From UBA9414 sp958446945 (GTDB lineage: Bacteria > Bacillota > Clostridia > Lachnospirales > Lachnospiraceae), in the NCBI GenBank assembly GCA_958446945.1, contig CAUCYJ010000121.1:1-8172 (forward strand): DNA of 8,172 bases. The letters run 5' to 3'. A model generated the notes under the pieces. The model was not told where the DNA came from. It ran no database searches and was given only the letters and a program-made list of their open reading frames with translations. The translations under genes were made by a program, and so were the position numbers. Positions 7,116-8,172 of this stretch are shown in pieces; the stretch's first letter is position 1, and every line of letters begins with the position of its first letter.

Positions 7116-7140
7116 CAGGATCAACCTTTTACAGATCCTG
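7116..7140. repeat. inverted repeat over the stop codon of the MalG-type permease
   Basis: CAGGATC (7116-7122) and GATCCTG (7134-7140) form a perfect 7-bp stem with an 11-base loop. It covers the permease stop codon (7121-7123) and sits just before the response regulator leader. No U-tract follows in either direction, so it is not a canonical terminator. An RNA-processing or partial attenuation role between transporter and regulator is possible but unproven; a chance palindrome is also possible. Confidence 0.5.
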
Positions 7141-7966
7141 CTGTCAGTCCTTTGACTATGTATTTCTGTCCCATACAATAAATGATCAACATAGGCAGCA
7201 TAGCAAGTAAATATGCCGTAAACGCCATTGTATAGTTAAAAGAATATTCTGTCTTAAAATTATACTGAAAAAGAGGAAGTGTCCAAATAGCCTGTGAACG
7301 GTTTAAAATTAGTAAAGGGAGCATAAAGTCATTCCAGATCCACAAAGTATCCATGATCAGCAACGTAGAAATCATAGGCTTTACCAGAGGAAGTACTATT
7401 TTTACATATGTCTGAAATACACTGCAACCGTCAATCTGTGCAGACTCCTCAATTTCGTAAGGAAGACCTCTGATATAATTTACAAACAGAAATACTCCCT
7501 GCGTCAGGCTAAATGCCACATACAGAATAATCAGTCCCGCATGATTAAGCATATTTAACTTTGACATCATTTTGGTTACAGGCAACAATACTACCTGCGA
7601 CGGAACAAATAACCCCATCATAATATAAAAATAAATTGTTTTGTAATACTTTCGGTTAAAGTTTCTTGCAATAGAATAAGAAACAGACGGAACAAAAATC
7701 AAAATCAAAATGATGGTTATTACTGTTATTTTAAATGAATTTTTCAAAAAAATCCAGTAATTACTGTTAGTAAACAACTCAATATAATTTTCCAGATTCA
7801 GTTTTGAAGGAAGCGCAAAGAAATTTTTTCCGGCCTCCTCCAATGTTTTAAATGAGTTGATCAGCACCATCCAAAGAGGGCATAAAATCAGGAGTAATCC
7901 ACCGATCAAAATAATATTTCTAAAAAAAAGCCATACTCTTTCGTCATTTCCTGCTTTTATCTTCAT
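7121..7966 (-). CDS. carbohydrate ABC transporter permease, MalG/CUT1 type
   Basis: Inner-membrane channel subunit of a binding-protein-dependent sugar importer, working as a heterodimer with the MalF-type subunit encoded just upstream. The product is 281 residues, standard for the family. Six hydrophobic segments are visible at about 13-36, 76-100, 109-130, 142-164, 196-221 and 246-265. The cytoplasmic EAA loop that docks the ATPase runs from about 171 to 193 (EIEESAQIDG, then IVLPLVKP), and the C-terminus ends AGSVKG, as MalG-type subunits do. The periplasmic-type loop after the first segment (SFKTLEEAGKNFFALP) is also typical. The ATG at 7966 shares one base with the stop of the upstream permease and is preceded by AAAGGAGGG. 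No ATPase gene is in the window; in Bacillota one shared MsmX-type ATPase often serves several such systems. The sugar cannot be predicted. Confidence 0.95.
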   Translation of the reverse strand: MKIKAGNDERVWLFFRNIILIGGLLLILCPLWMVLINSFKTLEEAGKNFFALPSKLNLENYIELFTNSNYWIFLKNSFKITVITIILILIFVPSVSYSIARNFNRKYYKTIYFYIMMGLFVPSQVVLLPVTKMMSKLNMLNHAGLIILYVAFSLTQGVFLFVNYIRGLPYEIEESAQIDGCSVFQTYVKIVLPLVKPMISTLLIMDTLWIWNDFMLPLLILNRSQAIWTLPLFQYNFKTEYSFNYTMAFTAYLLAMLPMLIIYCMGQKYIVKGLTAGSVKG

Positions 7967-8172
7967 CAGTCCGTCCCTCCTTTACTTGTCAGTTTCAACT
8001 GCGTAAGTGAGAATATCGCAACAATCACAAATAATATACATGCTTCTGCATTTGCCATGGAAAATCGCATATTTTTAAACGCATCATTATATATCAGAAT
8101 TCCTATTACTTCTGTTGCCCGGACAGGTCCACCTCCGGTAAGTGCGTACGGAAAGTCAAATGAGGTAAATCC
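7966..8172 (-). CDS. carbohydrate ABC transporter permease, MalF/CUT1 type (C-terminal 68 residues; 5' part beyond window)
   Basis: Partial gene that runs off the right edge; no start codon is in view. The minus-strand frame from the last base of the window is open for 68 residues and ends at TGA (7966-7968). The peptide contains TSFDFPYALTGGGPVRATEV, the well-known C-terminal region of MalF/UgpA-type sugar permeases (x-F-x-x-x-Y-x-LTGGGP-x-x-x-T), then IYNDAFKNMRFSMANA and a final hydrophobic helix (ACILFVIVAIFSLTQL). It would form the membrane heterodimer with the MalG-type product. Its stop overlaps the next start as TGATG, so the two are certainly one transcription unit. Family assignment is firm; the substrate is unknown. 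Confidence 0.92.
   Translation of the reverse strand, partial: GFTSFDFPYALTGGGPVRATEVIGILIYNDAFKNMRFSMANAEACILFVIVAIFSLTQLKLTSKGGTD
7975..7983 (-). promoter_or_regulatory. ribosome binding site of the MalG-type permease, inside the MalF-type gene
   Basis: AAAGGAGGG on the minus strand, with GGAGG nine bases before the ATG at 7966. It encodes the last residues (KGG) of the upstream permease. Together with the TGATG stop/start overlap this indicates translational coupling of the two permease subunits. Confidence 0.8.

Overview
The window looks like chromosomal DNA from an anaerobic, low-to-moderate-GC Bacillota, most plausibly a gut clostridium of the Lachnospiraceae type. This is inference from strong AGGAGG-type ribosome binding sites, dense one-directional gene packing, a YesN-type AraC response regulator next to CUT1-type sugar permeases, an oxygen-sensitive Fe-S cysteine desulfidase-family enzyme, and a type I dehydroquinase paired with a YdiB-like dehydrogenase. 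No rRNA, tRNA, CRISPR array, insertion sequence or phage gene was seen.

Left block, plus strand (1-1588): a quinate/shikimate dehydrogenase of the YdiB type, cut by the left window edge, is followed after a 45-base gap by a complete type I 3-dehydroquinate dehydratase (aroD). Together they interconvert quinate or shikimate, 3-dehydroquinate and 3-dehydroshikimate. The same gene order is known from Escherichia coli (ydiB-aroD). A 201-base convergent spacer (1589-1789) holds a long imperfect hairpin directly after aroD and a good intrinsic terminator for the plus strand.

Right block, minus strand (8172 down to 1790): six co-directional genes with short gaps or overlaps, consistent with one operon whose beginning lies beyond the right edge. 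In transcription order they are a MalF-type permease (only its last 68 residues), a MalG-type permease (start overlapping the previous stop by one base), a YesN-type REC/AraC response regulator (GTG start), an M20 metallopeptidase of the PepV/Sapep type (start inside the end of the regulator gene), an aldo/keto reductase of the YdhF type, and a UPF0597/CyuA L-cysteine desulfidase-family protein. The ligand-binding protein, the ATPase and the histidine kinase that would complete the transport and signalling parts are not in the window.

Read as a unit, the minus-strand block pairs uptake of a glycan-like solute under two-component control with a dipeptidase, a carbonyl-reducing enzyme and an enzyme that may break cysteine (or a related beta-substituted amino acid) to pyruvate, ammonia and sulfide. 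No gene here belongs to an unknown family. The combination is the most unusual thing in the window; a link between the sugar transporter and cysteine/peptide breakdown is a hypothesis only.
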